Assembly (NCBI GenBank): GCA_036514535.1
Contig: DATBWZ010000004.1
Coordinates: forward strand, 1-5,461
Reading direction: 5' to 3'
DNA from: DATBWZ01 sp036514535
GTDB taxonomy: Bacteria; JAMCPX01; DATBWZ01
DNA length: 5,461 bases
The notes under the pieces were generated by a model. It had not been told where the DNA came from, searched no databases, and saw only the letters and a program-made list of their open reading frames with translations. Both the position numbers and the translations under genes were made by a program. The first letter of the stretch is position 1. Each line of letters begins with the position of its first letter. Shown here one piece after another: positions 5,067 through 5,461 of this stretch.

Positions 5067-5076
5067 GGAGAATATT

Positions 5077-5461
5077 ATGAATGAAATCTTAAATGCCTCT
5101 GAGATGAAAAGGATAATAATGCGTATGTATCACGAGTTTGTTGAGGATGTCCAGGATCTAAAAAAAGTATCGCTTATCGGCATCAGGAGCGGAGGAGTTT
5201 TCCTTGCGGAGAGATTAAAACAGTATCTTAAGGAATTTGATGATCTGCAAGTGGATATGGGGTTTCTTGATATAACCCTTTACAGGGATGATCTCTCCCG
5301 TCTCGGATACCTGCCGACACTCAAAAAAACGGATATTCAGTTTTCCATTGATAACAGGATAATTCTGCTTGTTGATGATGTAATTTATTCCGGAAGGACA
5401 ATCCGTGCGGCCATGGATGCCCTTATTGACTTTGGCAGGCCTGCGGTGATCAAACTTGCTG
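5077..5461 (+). CDS. pyrR: PyrR, pyr operon regulator / uracil phosphoribosyltransferase (3' partial)
   Basis: The first 128 residues of a PyrR of about 180 residues are present; the gene runs off the window. PyrR is a type I phosphoribosyltransferase-fold protein that controls pyrimidine biosynthesis genes in response to UMP/UTP, in Gram-positives by binding leader RNA, and often has uracil PRTase activity. Landmarks are ITLYRDDLS (66-74), the flexible-loop region ending LKKTDIQFSIDN (82-93), and the PRPP-binding ILLVDDVIYSGRTIRAAMDAL (96-116), then DFGRPAVIKLA (118-128). The first loop is GIRSGGVFLAERL (35-47) where Bacillus has GIKTRG; an SGG/TGG loop is more like Pseudomonas-type PyrR. 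The start is ATG 5077 with GAGGAG (5065-5070) at 6-nt spacing. It begins 17 nt after a strong terminator. Pyrimidine biosynthesis genes such as pyrB commonly follow but lie outside the window. Confidence 0.93.
   Translation, partial: MNEILNASEMKRIIMRMYHEFVEDVQDLKKVSLIGIRSGGVFLAERLKQYLKEFDDLQVDMGFLDITLYRDDLSRLGYLPTLKKTDIQFSIDNRIILLVDDVIYSGRTIRAAMDALIDFGRPAVIKLA

Overview
The window is an ordinary-looking bacterial chromosome segment of moderate to low GC (roughly 40% by eye), densely packed with housekeeping genes. No mobile element, CRISPR array, tRNA or rRNA was seen. The FtsZ tail (LDIPAFLRRQAD), the run rsmD-coaD-aspartate aminotransferase, and a PyrR with an SGG-type first loop suggest a Gram-negative-type lineage related to the former Deltaproteobacteria, Nitrospirota or a candidate phylum nearby. 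This placement is inference from gene style; no marker in the window settles it.

Layout. (1) 2-145 (+): last 47 codons of ftsZ. (2) 159-2214 (-): a two-gene unit facing ftsZ tail to tail. It holds a GT-C-fold membrane glycosyltransferase (595-2214, GTG start), then a PaaI-type hotdog thioesterase (159-587) 7 nt downstream. (3) 2215-2321: a 107-nt AT-rich divergent intergenic region with a strong plus-strand promoter whose predicted start point coincides with the rsmD ATG. (4) 2322-4588 (+): rsmD, coaD (11-nt overlap, start set by a Shine-Dalgarno) and a class I aspartate aminotransferase. (5) 4589-4634: a short gap with a second promoter, TTGACA/TATATT, again ending almost exactly at a start codon. 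(6) 4635-5000 (+): a 121-residue single-pass membrane protein resembling the DUF4845 style. (7) 4997-5076: a compact leader with a 9-codon ORF, a small hairpin and a perfect 10-bp intrinsic terminator. (8) 5077-5461 (+): pyrR, cut by the window end.

Two things stand out. First, rsmD and the 121-aa gene both have a good sigma70-like promoter with the -10 box 8 nt from the ATG and no Shine-Dalgarno, so both are predicted to be leaderless mRNAs. Other genes here (thioesterase, glycosyltransferase, coaD, aminotransferase, pyrR) have clear Shine-Dalgarno sequences. Second, pyrR sits only 17 nt beyond a strong terminator, with no room for its own promoter. A tiny ORF with its own Shine-Dalgarno ends exactly where the terminator stem begins. 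This looks like a transcription attenuator for pyrimidine control, possibly translation-coupled, with the 121-aa gene as the first cistron of the pyr transcript.

Functionally the plus-strand genes are basic metabolism and ribosome maturation: 16S rRNA methylation, CoA synthesis, aspartate/glutamate transamination and pyrimidine control. Aspartate is also the substrate of the pyrimidine pathway that PyrR usually regulates, so the adjacency is plausible but not proof of co-regulation.
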